Shown here in pieces: positions 32,343 to 43,325 of a stretch of 64,000 bases of DNA. The translations under genes were made by a program, and so were the position numbers. A model generated the notes under the pieces. That model was not told the origin of the DNA, did no database searches, and worked only from the letters and a program-made list of their open reading frames with translations. Source of the stretch: Diplolepis rosae (taxonomy: Eukaryota; Arthropoda; Insecta; Hymenoptera; Diplolepididae); assembly GCA_030998225.1 (NCBI GenBank), contig JAPYXD010000698.1, positions 1,963,001 through 2,027,000 on the forward strand. Direction: 5' to 3'. Position 1 is the first letter of the stretch. The number at the start of each line of letters is the position of its first letter.

Positions 32343-34777
32343 AAGAAAAAAGAAACGCCTATTGGTAAATCAGAGTTATTTCAATCACATCGAATTCGCA
32401 TTAAAGTTGAGAGATAACCAATGAAAGAGCCTACGTGGATGAGTTCGGCCCACGAGAAAGTCGTGGGGTAAATGGAGAGGGTGGGAACCCAAACGCCCAC
32501 CTTGGGTTTGAGCCGATTTCGCGACCCCCCGTGTATCCACATTTTTGACCTTCAGTGGCCCCACCCCATCCCCTCTCTTATCTCCCTTCAACACCCCCTA
32601 CACTCGATTAAGTTATTACCTTCTGGAGATATAATCTGAAGACAATTATTATATTCTCTAAGCAATGAAATACCTATTGTTTAGAATACCAAAGAGAATC
32701 TGGGCAAGTACAATCATCAAAAGTTGAACATATTATGGATCACACTGATAATTAAAGTGATTCAGCAAATCATTAAGATGATAAGTAATATTTTTTCAAA
32801 CATAATATATTTTAGTAATCTAGTATTATGATCGATATGTATTGATAACTCCAGATGACCTTGCTGAAAGGCTAAAGTTGAACCCCAAGGTGCAAGACAA
32901 TTGTGCACTCACAGTCTCTACAACTGGTAGGAACCAGAAAGTAATGTTGGTAAATGACTAAGGAGGTCTATTATGGAGTAATAATGATGGGCATGTAATG
33001 AATCTATAATCGAAGCAGAAGAAAAGACCTTCCACAGCGGGACTCCAAATATGATTTTTCAAGAATTCCAATTGTCTCATCATCATCATTATCATCATTA
33101 TCATCAAATATAAGCACACTTGTTTTTCATACATCAAACAAGTTTGTCAAAAATGGACTTTATCTCCTTTTTTTAACTTTGTTCTTTAGGATCGAAAGAA
33201 AAGGATCTGGTCTCAATTGTCTCGAGCATTCTTGACCCGATAAATCAATTGATTCGATCGAGGGTCCGTGTGTAGAGATCGAATCAACGGGTTCTCAATT
33301 TTTAAAGATGTGCGAATACGGTTGCACTCGAGAGTAAATCAGTATGAAAAAAATGCAAAAAATGAGAGGGAGACATGAGGACAGGGAAAAAGGAAGATAA
33401 AGAAGAAGATGGAGGGCGATGAAACGAGGAGGGAAGCGAGATAGGAATTCTGTGCGTGGGTCTTGCCTCTTAGACATCGTGCCCAGGACCGTGTCTCTAT
33501 CAGGTATCATAAATAATTCTCGTATATGGCGCCCAGATCGTAGGGCGCTACAGTCTTTCCGACTAGGTATGCCTGTGAAGATTGTCATGCTGAGGTGCGT
33601 GTTCATCGCGAAGAACTCGTTAGGTTAGACATATTTAGACTATAATCCCTTATGAATAACAAGTATTGAAATAAGTATTGAATTAAAAAATACCGGAGGG
33701 AACTGAATTGAATGTTTCAAAAGAGCATACTTAGAAATTTTGAAATTCAATAATTTTATATTGAAAATGTTGTCTCAAAAATTCAAGACGATTGGAGCAA
33801 AATTACTCAAAATTTCTCAAAAACTAAAGCACCGATCTGTTTGAAATTTTTCAGGCTTATTTTATACATATTTAGTTTGTGCGTGAACGAAGGACTTTTT
33901 TTTGAACGGTTAGAACTCGTTTAAAAAAAATAAAATTCAAAACTTAATTTTTTCAAAAATCCTTCGTTTAAGCACAAGACAAAGTCAACTACTGACGAAA
34001 TCTTTTTAGTTCTTTGTTTTCAGATGATCTTGTCTCGAGTTATCATGTCCACGAGATAGACACTTTTTTTAAAAATCCTTCGTAAAATATATATAACTAT
34101 AATAATTATTATTATCTTTAATGAAAAAATTTCTAAATTTTTTAAAAATGTTACCTTATGACATGCAAAAGTTTTTGAATCAATAAATTCATTCATTCTT
34201 TTATGAAAAAAATCGAGAAAATAATTTCATTTTATTTGATATATTATCAAATCACTTTGAAGCATTGAATTCAATGCTTCCTGGTATTTTTTACTCCATT
34301 ACTTATCTCCAATACTTATCACCATTACTTTTTTTTTCATAAGGTATAACTGTATCTGCTTCAACTATTTTACAAATACACATTTCCAGAAAAAATAGCA
34401 TTACAAAATACAAATTTCTCGAACAATTATTCCCAAGAAGTACTAAAAAGTGTATTTCTGTGGTAAAAAGTTGGCCTCTTCAGAGATGAATCTGCATAAA
34501 GGGTGCAATATTATTTTTGAACAACTATTTCTTTTGTTACGGTGTAATGAGATTTTTCAGATGTAAACGGACGGCACCGATCATTTGTTTGTGTAATTAC
34601 GCACATGTACCGCAAGAAAAAGGTACCTCGCACTCAGCACCACTAATTACTACGGTCTTCTCGTCTACAGTTTCCATTTCTCTCTCGTGCTCCAGTCACC
34701 CCGTTGGAAAAACTGTAACTTGCCGAGAGTGGGCAACAAGGATATCAGCGCCCATGCTGAGTTCGTGGTTGCATATT

Positions 34778-34780
<3 letters not shown>
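32343..34780. other. No gene seen
   Basis: Mixed DNA. 32380-32640 and 33200-33610 are GC-richer and unique, with a trinucleotide ATC/ATT run at about 33079-33107. 33650-34500 is AT-rich with poly-A/T stretches. No defensible exon. Confidence 0.4.

Positions 34781-34781
<1 letters not shown>

Positions 34782-34809
<28 letters not shown>
34782..34809 (+). repeat. (GT)n microsatellite
   Basis: Fourteen GT units. Confidence 0.95.
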
Positions 34810-34811
<2 letters not shown>

Positions 34812-35136
34812 AAAGGACTTGAGAGGAGTGAGGAAGGAGAGAGGAATACAGGAGAGAAAGAGCCCGCCGACGTACGTAGAGTGTTTTATGCGACTTTCAA
34901 CGGGAGACAGAACCGACTATGAGCGGAGGTCTTTATTCGATCCCGAAGGCGAATCACGTTCTCGACAGGGAAAGACACCGTCTCGTAACAAATATGTAAC
35001 TCCTCGAACCTCTTATACCTGATACGATGCCAATGTCTACCTGCGAATGACTACCAATACCAAGTCGCGTCCGGTTCCATCTCGGACAGGGAACGAGTCT
35101 AACTAACTGACATACATGTTTCTTTATACTTTATAC

Positions 35137-35139
<3 letters not shown>
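34810..35139. other. Unique GC-richer DNA, no gene accepted
   Basis: The plus-strand frame 34687-35022 reads through the GT repeat and has no motif. Confidence 0.35.

Positions 35140-35170
<31 letters not shown>
35140..35170 (+). repeat. (AT)n microsatellite
   Basis: About fifteen AT units. Confidence 0.95.
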
Positions 35171-35172
<2 letters not shown>

Positions 35173-35424
35173 TACCCACACGAGTGTCCTCGCAGAAGTG
35201 AGGGATCGAAACGGATTAGGTCTGGAACAACTTTTTTGAGACATCCGTGAAATTTCTAAGAGCTTTAGATTCTGATCATTTGTAATTTTGATATTCCTTA
35301 ATACAAGATCAAATTTTAGGTCTAAAATGACGTGCTTTCACAGTATATGATCAATTATCCACTGGATTAATATTTAAGAGGCACATAAGATTTGCAAGTG
35401 ATAATCCCATGAGTAAAACACTTT

Positions 35425-36010
35425 TTTGTCCTCCGTACACCGAAAGTTAGCCTTATCGGTGTCGTTTTTCCTGCGGAAAGTTGATTTTTCCGCACTAGTG
35501 CGGGAAAATTTAAGGTGCGCGGAAAATAAACTTTCCGCACGCAAAACGACACCGACTCGGCTAACTTTCGGTATACAGTGAACAAAAAGGATCGTTCATA
35601 TCACGTACGGAACGTATTTTAACGCAAGAGCGAGTCGCGACGAGGGCCGAGGTTCTTCGTCTCGCCTCCTCCCACATCGCGACTCGCTCTTGTGTTAAAA
35701 TACGTCTTCCTGCACTTGATACGAAATATACTTATTTATCCTACGTACACCGAAAATTAGCCTTATCGGTGTCCTTTTGCCTGCGGGAAGTTGATTTTCC
35801 CGCACTAGCGCGGTAAAATTTTAAGTGTGCGAAAAATCAACTTTCCGCACGCAAAACGACACCGACTCGGCTAACTTTCGGTATACAGCGAACAAAAAAT
35901 ATTGATCATATCACGTACGGAACGTATTTTAACGTGCGAGCGAGGTTCCTCGTGTCACCTCGGCCCTCTTCGTGACTCGCTCTTGCGTTAAAATACGCCT
36001 TTTCACACTC
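35425..36010. repeat. Two tandem copies (about 310 and 260 bp) of a long palindromic repeat
   Basis: Copy 1 (35430-35740) and copy 2 (35742-36010) are head to tail and about 85-90% alike by eye. Each contains two hairpins. In the first, GTTAGCCTTATCGGTGTCGT pairs with ACGACACCGACTCGGCTAAC, with inner TTTCCGCACTAGTGCGG-type arms. In the second, ATTTTAACGCAAGAGCGAGT pairs with ACTCGCTCTTGTGTTAAAAT. The hairpins are CG-rich in an AT-rich setting. There is no open frame worth calling. Confidence 0.85.
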
Positions 36011-38930
36011 GATACGTAATATAATATTTTGGGTGACTGTTCTGAAATATTGAGTAATTTAAAGGAGAAGTGTAGATAAAGAAATTTGAGGTGAAAAGAA
36101 GAGTTGATTTAGTTATTTAATGGAAGAATTTAGGATAGGATCAAAAAGTTGGCTGAAGCGTGTTCGAAGAGAACTGGTGAGGGCAACAAAGAGATGTCTA
36201 CGCTCGGTCGGAGCAGATTCCATGTCGAGTCTGCGTGAGAGTCGCGTCGCCCTGCTCGTGACTGTGTTTGCGGCGTTCCGTTGGATTTTATTCGTGTACG
36301 AGACGAGGTACCGAATGTATGGTTATTCTTTTAAACTCTTTTGAAGAAAGAACCCAGTGAGTAACCACAACCTGCAGCATATTATCTTCGTAACTTCGCC
36401 CGGCCTTCCGATTTATCTGTTTAAAGGAGAGCCTGTTCGAAAGACTCGTCACGATTGAGACGTCGAGTAAACTCGTTCCCAGGCGACTGGCTCCCGGTTC
36501 TTCAGTGTATCCAAAAATTAACTCATTTGATAATTCTAAAAACCGGCTATTGACGTTTATCCAGATTTACCTCTCTTTTAGATTATATTTTTATTCATTT
36601 TGTGAGAATTTTAAACATTCGAAAGTTCCCCATGGAGATAAGTATAGAAGATAAATTGTCTATTTTAGAATTTTAGATGATAAGCTAATGAGTGGTTGGT
36701 ATAAAAAAGTGCTTAATTCATGAAGTAACGATTTAAATCATCGACTGAGAATATTGAATTTTCAGGAGTGAATGATATATTCATGAGGGATGTAAAAAAA
36801 GGGGGTTTCATGATAAATCCGATTAAAATGATGAGCGATTATAAATTCCCCTTTTGGTGAGTCTTCTCCTCAGTTGATTTGGCTTCTCGTCGTTATACAA
36901 GGAACTCGCATCGGAATCGTTTATTTGGCTTCCTGTTTGACCGCCTAGGCCCGAACCGAGAATTATGGCGTACGCCTGCTTTATTGTTACTTCACCGTCT
37001 GCCAACCCCTCTTGTTTTACTCGTCGAAGTAAAATAAATAATTATATTGTCAGGCGATAAAGGCTGCGGGATGTCGGGACGATTTTACCACGGGTCAGTG
37101 AGCCTTTTCGTATTTTTTTTAAATCTCTCTATTACACAACACCAGAACTCTTTGATATGTGCTCCTCGTGCCAATTGAGAAAAGGGTAAATGGCCCATAA
37201 AGCACCATCATCTGGATTGCTCTAGAGTTGAGCTCTTGCTGGTCCATTCGTAAATTAAAATTCATCGAATAGACCGCAAGATGCCTTTTCTGCTTTTTGT
37301 ATTTAGTATTGGTGGTACTAAATACAAAAACAAAAAAACAATCAATGTCCCCGCCTCGTGTCAGACGTTTTCCTGATACGCATCGATGAACCCTTTACCT
37401 CGATTGAAAGGGTACCAAATCGTGTCACCTAGTTTTCCATTACCTCTTTTGTTTTCAGACCAATAAGACGAATGTTGAACGAGAGTTACCACACAAAGGG
37501 AAATAATAATATCCTGAACTCTAAGCGAGATTGAACGACGGTAGCGACGTTTCTCTTCTGAGTCAGTCGAGTGCGAACGTATAAATAATCGGGAATGGCC
37601 AGGATTGCGCCCCGGTGCTCGTGCTCGTATTTGCATACAATCAGTGACAAAGGTACGGCAAATATTTTCGACGACCAGCAGGGGTTGCCCGATGGCCTCT
37701 CTCTGCGTTCAATGGTCCTTTTACCAATCTTATGTATACTATACATATATAAAACAATTGAGAGTTATTGTTTGAAAAATTTAGTTATTTATATACGATC
37801 GTATATAAGGATAATAATTATGAACCTCTTAATATCGATACTAAACCGAGAATAAGGAAACCTTACGATCATTTTTAGTAGGGGTTCATGAGACTTGTCT
37901 GGAATATTTATTTCATAATAGGACTATACTGAAACTTGAGATGCTTTCATTTTTACTGGACTATCTCTGAAATTTAACATCCCGGAATATCTCAAAATTT
38001 ACATTCTTCAGTCAATAATGCTAATCCAAATATTCGTATTTTATTTCTAATACTTTGTGGAATTTCATCAATTGTAAAGTACTACTCCGGCTAAAACTAA
38101 TAATCTATTTAAAGAGTGTAATAATTCATTTTATTCGAGTTATTTATTTAAAGAAACACTTATTTTATGCAAACCTCTCTTTTTTTCCTTTATGTTTAAT
38201 ATTGATAAATATTTACTAAAAAATGAAGGAGAAGGACGATGGTAATTATTATTTATCTATTTTTCATTTTACCTATAGTATCAAGATGATAATTTCTATC
38301 TTGCAAGTAAACTTACACAAGTATGTAACTCATCGATTTTATTGGAACTTTGCACATTTTTTTTTCTTATCGGACATAGTTTTCTGTAAAATCTGGAAAT
38401 CATACCCCTTGATTATTGGGAGTAGCTTTTCTATAACAGCTTAATGGGTTGAAAAAACCAGATCTCGAAATTGAGAAATTCAAGATAGTGGACACAATAC
38501 AATACCTAGTTACATGAACATTCTTTTCGAATAAATATATTTTACAAGTTGTTATAATCATGGGATTTAATGTTATGGCTTAAAAGGTTACTCTAGACAA
38601 AAATAATGCTTTGGAAAAAAATGTTTATGTATTTCAGTTCAAATTTCGCTCTCTGCAGGTATCGGCACTAATCATATGAGTCGGGTGCACAGAATCTTTA
38701 TACACGGGACATTTTTAATATGATAAGCACTTCTGAAAAACCTTACGTTAGGAATAAATTAAAATAAAATTTAAAAACAACTATGGGAATAAATATTTGA
38801 CATCTCCATATTGATAGCAATATGCAAAACATCTTTTTTCCGGAAAAAATCAAATTTAACATGAATAGGCGATATATCAAGTCTGCCATCTTGAATTTCT
38901 CAATTTCACTTTCAAATCTTTCAACTCATT
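36011..38930. other. Unique DNA, no gene accepted
   Basis: 36120-36500 and 36860-37780 are GC-richer. A minus-strand open frame at 36823-37005 looks mildly protein-like (ends LRRRLTKRGIYNRSSF) but opens at TTG, not ATG, and has no motif. 37780-38930 is AT-rich. Confidence 0.35.
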
Positions 38931-40347
38931 AAGGGGATCCTCCATCTTTAATATTTTTATTTTTTGAGTTTAGACCTTCCATATTTCTGGTTATGGAAAA
39001 TAAGGTAACATGAGTGAAAAAACAGTTATGGATAAATTAAAATAAAAAAATCTGCCCGCTTCGCGGGCACATTATCGTCGCGCGCTTCGCGCGCAGCTCG
39101 CTTTGCGCGCAGCTCGCTTTGCTCGCAAGTTTGAGCGCGCCTAGGGCGCGCTATTCGATCGTCGCGCTTCGCGCTCCGTTCTTTCTAGACCTCGCGCTTC
39201 GCGCTCGGTCTTGTACTCTTTGCATACATTTAAGTTTATTTCTTACATTTTGATACTGAAGCTCAAACCAATTTTATAATAATATTACAGATGATGTGAA
39301 TTACACATTTTCTCAAAGTCACTGAATTTCTTTTTGAATTTAAGTGAAACAGGAAATTCAATTTACTTAAGGCTCTATCGGCCTTAAGGAACACATTCTC
39401 ATCATGACACTCGCGCTTCGCGCTCGATTTTCTGTATACATTTCAGTATAACTTTTTAATAAATTACATGATTAAAAGAATTTACTTTCTTCCACATATC
39501 TAAAAAGGAAAAACAATCGTAGACTTTATTTAAGGAAACGATTTTGCAGAACAACGCTTATTTCGTATCTCACATATTTTGGTGAAAAAAATCGAATTTT
39601 TTCAATATTAAAAATCAAAACATAAAATATACATCCTGTCCCGAAATTTCTTTATGAGAATTTGTAGACCTCATTTAGGCAAACAATTTTCCATCTAAAT
39701 GTTTTTTTTGTATCTCACATATTTTGTCTAAAAAATGGAATTTTTTCATTTTTATCGTATTTTTTGGAATTGAAACGAAAAATATATGTTTTTTCAGAAA
39801 CTGCGCCAGACAAAATTTGTAGATCTTTTTGAAACGAACAACTTTGTATTCTTACGTTTTTTTGGTATTTCCAATATTATTGTTAAAAAATTGAATTTTG
39901 GATTTTCAATAGTTTTTTTTTTAATTAAAAAGAAAAATATGCATCTTATGAAAAAATGTTATAATTCAAATTTGTAGGCCTTTATGTATTCAATAATATT
40001 GTATCATAACGTTTTTTCGTATCTCGTATAATTTAACTGGAAAATGGAATTTTGATATTGACTTTTTTCGAATTTGAATATGCTGTAACATTTCTAATTT
40101 TGATTTAATCAAAAAATGTTATAAGGATAATTTGTAGAGATTTATGAGCACTATCAAAAACCAGGATTGGAATTTTTGATTTTTTCAAAAAATTATTTTC
40201 AAAAACACAAAAGTAGTGCTCCATCCCTCAATTCTGATTGGATGTGGCTGGTTAACGAACTTGTCCTTACTTTTTCGGCTCCGATAAAGTGTACCAAAGC
40301 TCAATTCAATCTGATAATTCTATCGAGAGTTATGCCGCACACGACCT

Positions 40348-40382
<35 letters not shown>

Positions 40383-40746
40383 CTTTCGTAAAAACCATTT
40401 TTCTGACTCAGGGGGTCTCAAAACGTAAAGATTTGATGAAAATTTCGAAAGTCATTTTTCACATAAAACCAATACCTTCTCATCCATGATGAGAATGTAA
40501 AAATTAACAAAAATATCCCAAAATATAAAAAAACAATGTGTAGCTATTTTTTTAGCTAGAGTGCTTTTCATACCCAAAAAGTTGCTACACATTGTAAGGA
40601 ACAAAATAAAAAAAGAATCATGACAATTGGTTATAAAAAAAAGTTATTCAAACTAAAAAAAATGTCAAGAGGTACTAAACATAAAAAAAATTATATGGAA
40701 GGTCTAAACTCATAAAATAAAAATATTAAAGTTGGCGGATCCCCTT
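38931..40746. mobile_element. 1.8 kb inverted-repeat element with internal repeats of about 150 bp and GC-rich palindromes
   Basis: Left end AAGGGGATCCTCCATCTTTA; right end is the reverse complement of AAGGGGATCCGCCAACTTTA. GAGTTTAGACCTTCCATAT and its complement ATATGGAAGGTCTAAACTC lie just inside. Contents in order: a cluster of GC palindromes (39054-39210, with another at 39409-39425) built on CGCGCTTCGCGC; about five degenerate tandem units beginning TTTGTAGAYCTT-like at about 39518, 39661, 39818, 39970 and 40129; (GACA)n at 40347-40383; then CTGACTCAGGGGGTCTCAAA. No transposase frame. The family could not be named. Confidence 0.8.
40347..40383 (+). repeat. (GACA)n microsatellite inside the 1.8 kb element
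   Basis: About nine GACA units, preceded by ACGACCTA and followed by CTTTCGTAAAAACC. Confidence 0.95.
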
Positions 40747-41879
40747 ATCTTATAGAAAATCCAAATATTTTTCTAGTACTATAAATGTGCAGTTTCATTA
40801 AAATTTGTAAGTCGCTTTCGGATTGGTTTACTTGTTAATAGAAAAAAGCTATATTTGAGAATAAAAAATGATTTTTATCAAGACAATTTGAGAATTTTTA
40901 ATTATTTTTTAAAACAACACAATAAGACAGTCTTTTATGCTACGTCTGTTGATTTTTAGTTTTAGTATAATAAACTTGAAACACAAGTTGCTTTTTAAAC
41001 CTATCAATCTTTAGGAGGCAGGATTTAATATTTATCTAGTTTTTGTCCCACTGTGCGAAATGTTTAAAGCAATAACAGGGGAATATCTAGCAAGAGCTTA
41101 TACGCTAAACGTAGTCGCACGAGCGAGCGACGATCATGCACTGCACCTGGGAAAGCGCGAGCATGAAACATGTAATCACGAAGATTCTAGTTTAGTAAAG
41201 ATAATTACAGGTTGTCCATAGCCCCGTAGGCTGTATCCCAATCGAGCCTGTGGCTCACTGAGAGAAGAGAGAACCGAACAAGAGTATCCCAGTGTATACG
41301 GACTCTCCACAGTGGGCTGGATCAAACTTGTCTCGTCAGAATTAAGAGATCCAGCTACATAATTTCTTCATCGTCTTTCCCAGAGAGACTTCGCGACTCC
41401 TTTCGCTTCGACATAATTACGTCGCAAATTTAACCAGAGTTCTACTCTTACTCTATTTTTTATACGATTTAAAGTCTTTTTATGGGACGAATTATTAAGA
41501 TCGCAAGTTACAGATCTTAAATTGTATGTTATCATTTTGACGCTTCGGGTGTTTTTAATTCTGTTTATTGAATTCTTTATTTTTTCTCATTATTTGATGC
41601 GTTTAAATTTTCAAACACTTTGATGAATCAAGATGGAATCCGTTAGCATGATTTATTTAGAAAGACGTTTGTCAGTGATTCATCGTTACTGTACCAGATA
41701 CCATTTACTATGAGATATCTTGAACCTTTAGATCCCGTCTATTGATCCTTAATCAGATCATTCCGTTCATATTAATCGAGTAATCGAATACGATAATACA
41801 TACTAGAAAAAATTAAAGCCCTCGAGAACATAATACTCTTTATCCTAAGAAATGCAAGAAAATTATTAAAGCTCCCTTT
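40747..41879. other. Unique DNA, no gene seen
   Basis: 41080-41420 is GC-richer. No exon, RNA gene or bounded repeat recognised. Confidence 0.4.
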
Positions 41880-42065
41880 CAAAAGATTGTTTCTTTGCCC
41901 CGCACGGGGCAATAAAATCCACTTTATGACCCGCTAGTAGAAAAAAAATCGTATGCAACACGAGAAAAACATTAATTTTACTCATGTGGTTGTTACCCTC
42001 GCTTTGCTCAGGCATCAAACTACACTCGCAAAATAAATTTTTTTTTCCCTGGTTGCGCAATATAC
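41880..42065. repeat. Second copy of the GGCATCAAAC/CACTCGCAAAATAAA repeat
   Basis: It shares TGTGGTTGTTACCCTC, GGCATCAAACT and ACACTCGCAAAATAA with 49640-49770, and the second and third of these with 29755-29965. TTGCCCCGCACGGGGCAATA near its left end is a perfect palindrome. Confidence 0.65.
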
Positions 42066-42594
42066 TTTATTTCTGCAGTTGACTTATTTTCTTGAAATCG
42101 TTGCCATTTGTTGGCTGGCCTATTGTGAATTCGTTTAAAACTTCCCTGAACTTGAGAAATGAAGTTTAAGTTCTGGTTACATTGTACGACATATGACGGC
42201 GGTACTTTCTTGAGGAGAAAATATCAAGTTCTCAAAAGTCGTTTTTTGCGTGCTCCACACGCGGACCATGCAGACAGTGGTTACTGTGCTTGCCGTGCTA
42301 TGCGTCATTATCGGACAACGAACGCAATGAAACGAGGGAACTGGTTCTCGGTGTTATGTCCGTCCGTGCGTTCCTTCGCCCTGCACTTGTGCGCGCCTTC
42401 GTATGATTGTCTTATACCCCTTTATAAACTTGCCATGTTTGATCAAGTAAATATCTTTTAAAATACTAACTTCAATTAAACCAAACATTCCTCCTCACAA
42501 TTTCCTACATTAATATCAGTCTGACTTTTTTATTAAAGCCTCTTCTCTTTTCTCACTTCACTTCCCAAAATTTCAGAGTATACATATATTTTTC
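42066..42594. other. Unique DNA, no gene accepted
   Basis: A 100-codon plus-strand frame (42159-42461) is Cys/His/Arg-rich but has no domain spacing of a zinc finger or other family. Confidence 0.35.
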
Positions 42595-42700
42595 AAGGAA
42601 TTAAAAATCTTTCTCTGGAAAAAGAGACGATTTTGATTGTGCCGGGTATCGAGCCCAGGTCTTCCGATTGACTGCTCTAACCAACTGAGCTAGACAATGA
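42595..42700 (-). repeat. tRNA-derived SINE, truncated copy
   Basis: Minus-strand sequence: A box TAGCTCAGTTGGTTAGAGC, B box GGGCTCGATACCC, then CACAATCAAAATCGTCTCTT and a partial body. It points away from the two plus-strand copies that follow. Confidence 0.8.
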
Positions 42701-42781
42701 ACTCTACCATCAAAATTGTAAAATTTTTAAATGCCGAAAAACAATATAACGATATCTTCCTGTGAAGAAAGGAATGTCCGA

Positions 42782-43012
42782 CGCCTGTCTAGTTCAGTTG
42801 GTTAAGGCAGTCGACTGGCAATCGAAGGACCCGGGCTCGATTCTCGGCACAGTCGAAAGCGTCTCTTTTTCCACAGAAAGATTTTTAATTCTTTGAAAAT
42901 TAATTGCTTTCCACAATTTTAGAGTTTGAAATTGTCTGTGAGGACACCTGTTGGAAAAGTATCTTATCTGATACCGAGACTTGTGTACTGATAAAGTAGA
43001 CAGTGACATTTA
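42782..43012 (+). repeat. tRNA-derived SINE, copy 2
   Basis: A box from 42790 (TAGTTCAGTTGGTTAAGG) and B box at about 42833-42843 (GGGCTCGATTC). An anticodon-like loop CTGGCAA is closed by GTCGA/TCGAA. The body follows: CACAGTCGAAAGCGTCTCTT, AATTGCTTTCCACAATTT and a tail with GTAGACAGTGACATTTAAAC. There is no acceptor-stem complement, so it is not a functional tRNA. Confidence 0.85.
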
Positions 43013-43082
43013 AACTCTACCATCAATATTGTAAAATTATTAAATACCGAAACGATGTCTTCCTATGGAGAAAGGAATGTTC

Positions 43083-43325
43083 GACGCCTGTCTACCTCAG
43101 TTCGTTAGAGCAGTCGACCGGTAATCAAAAGACCCGGGCTCGAATCCCGGCACAGTCGAAAGCGTCTCTTTTTCGACAGAAAGAATTTTAAGTCTCTGAA
43201 AATTATTAATTGCTTTCCACGATTTAAGAGTTTGAAATTGTCTCCAAGGACACCTGATGGAAAAGTATCCTGTCTCATACCGAGACTTGTCTCCTGATAA
43301 AGTAGACAGTGACATTTCAACTCTA
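43083..43325 (+). repeat. tRNA-derived SINE, copy 3
   Basis: A box around 43093 (TACCTCAGTTCGTTAGAG), B box around 43137-43147 (GGGCTCGAATC), and the same body and tail as copy 2. The unit from the preceding ACTCTACCATCAATATTG to the tail ACTCTACCATCAAAATT repeats with a period of about 305 bp, so copies 2 and 3 form a short tandem array. Confidence 0.85.

Noticed and set aside
36823..37005. 60-codon minus-strand open frame as a possible first ci exon
   Set aside because: It opens at TTG rather than ATG, has no donor in the required phase and no similarity to Ci N-termini known to me.
40347..40383. Short direct repeats resembling a CRISPR array
   Set aside because: Simple (GACA)n microsatellite with no spacers, in a eukaryotic genome.
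42780..42855. Possible functional tRNA gene
   Set aside because: A and B boxes are clear, but there is no 7-bp acceptor stem, the anticodon stem is mismatched, and the sequence continues into a repeated body. It is the head of a SINE.
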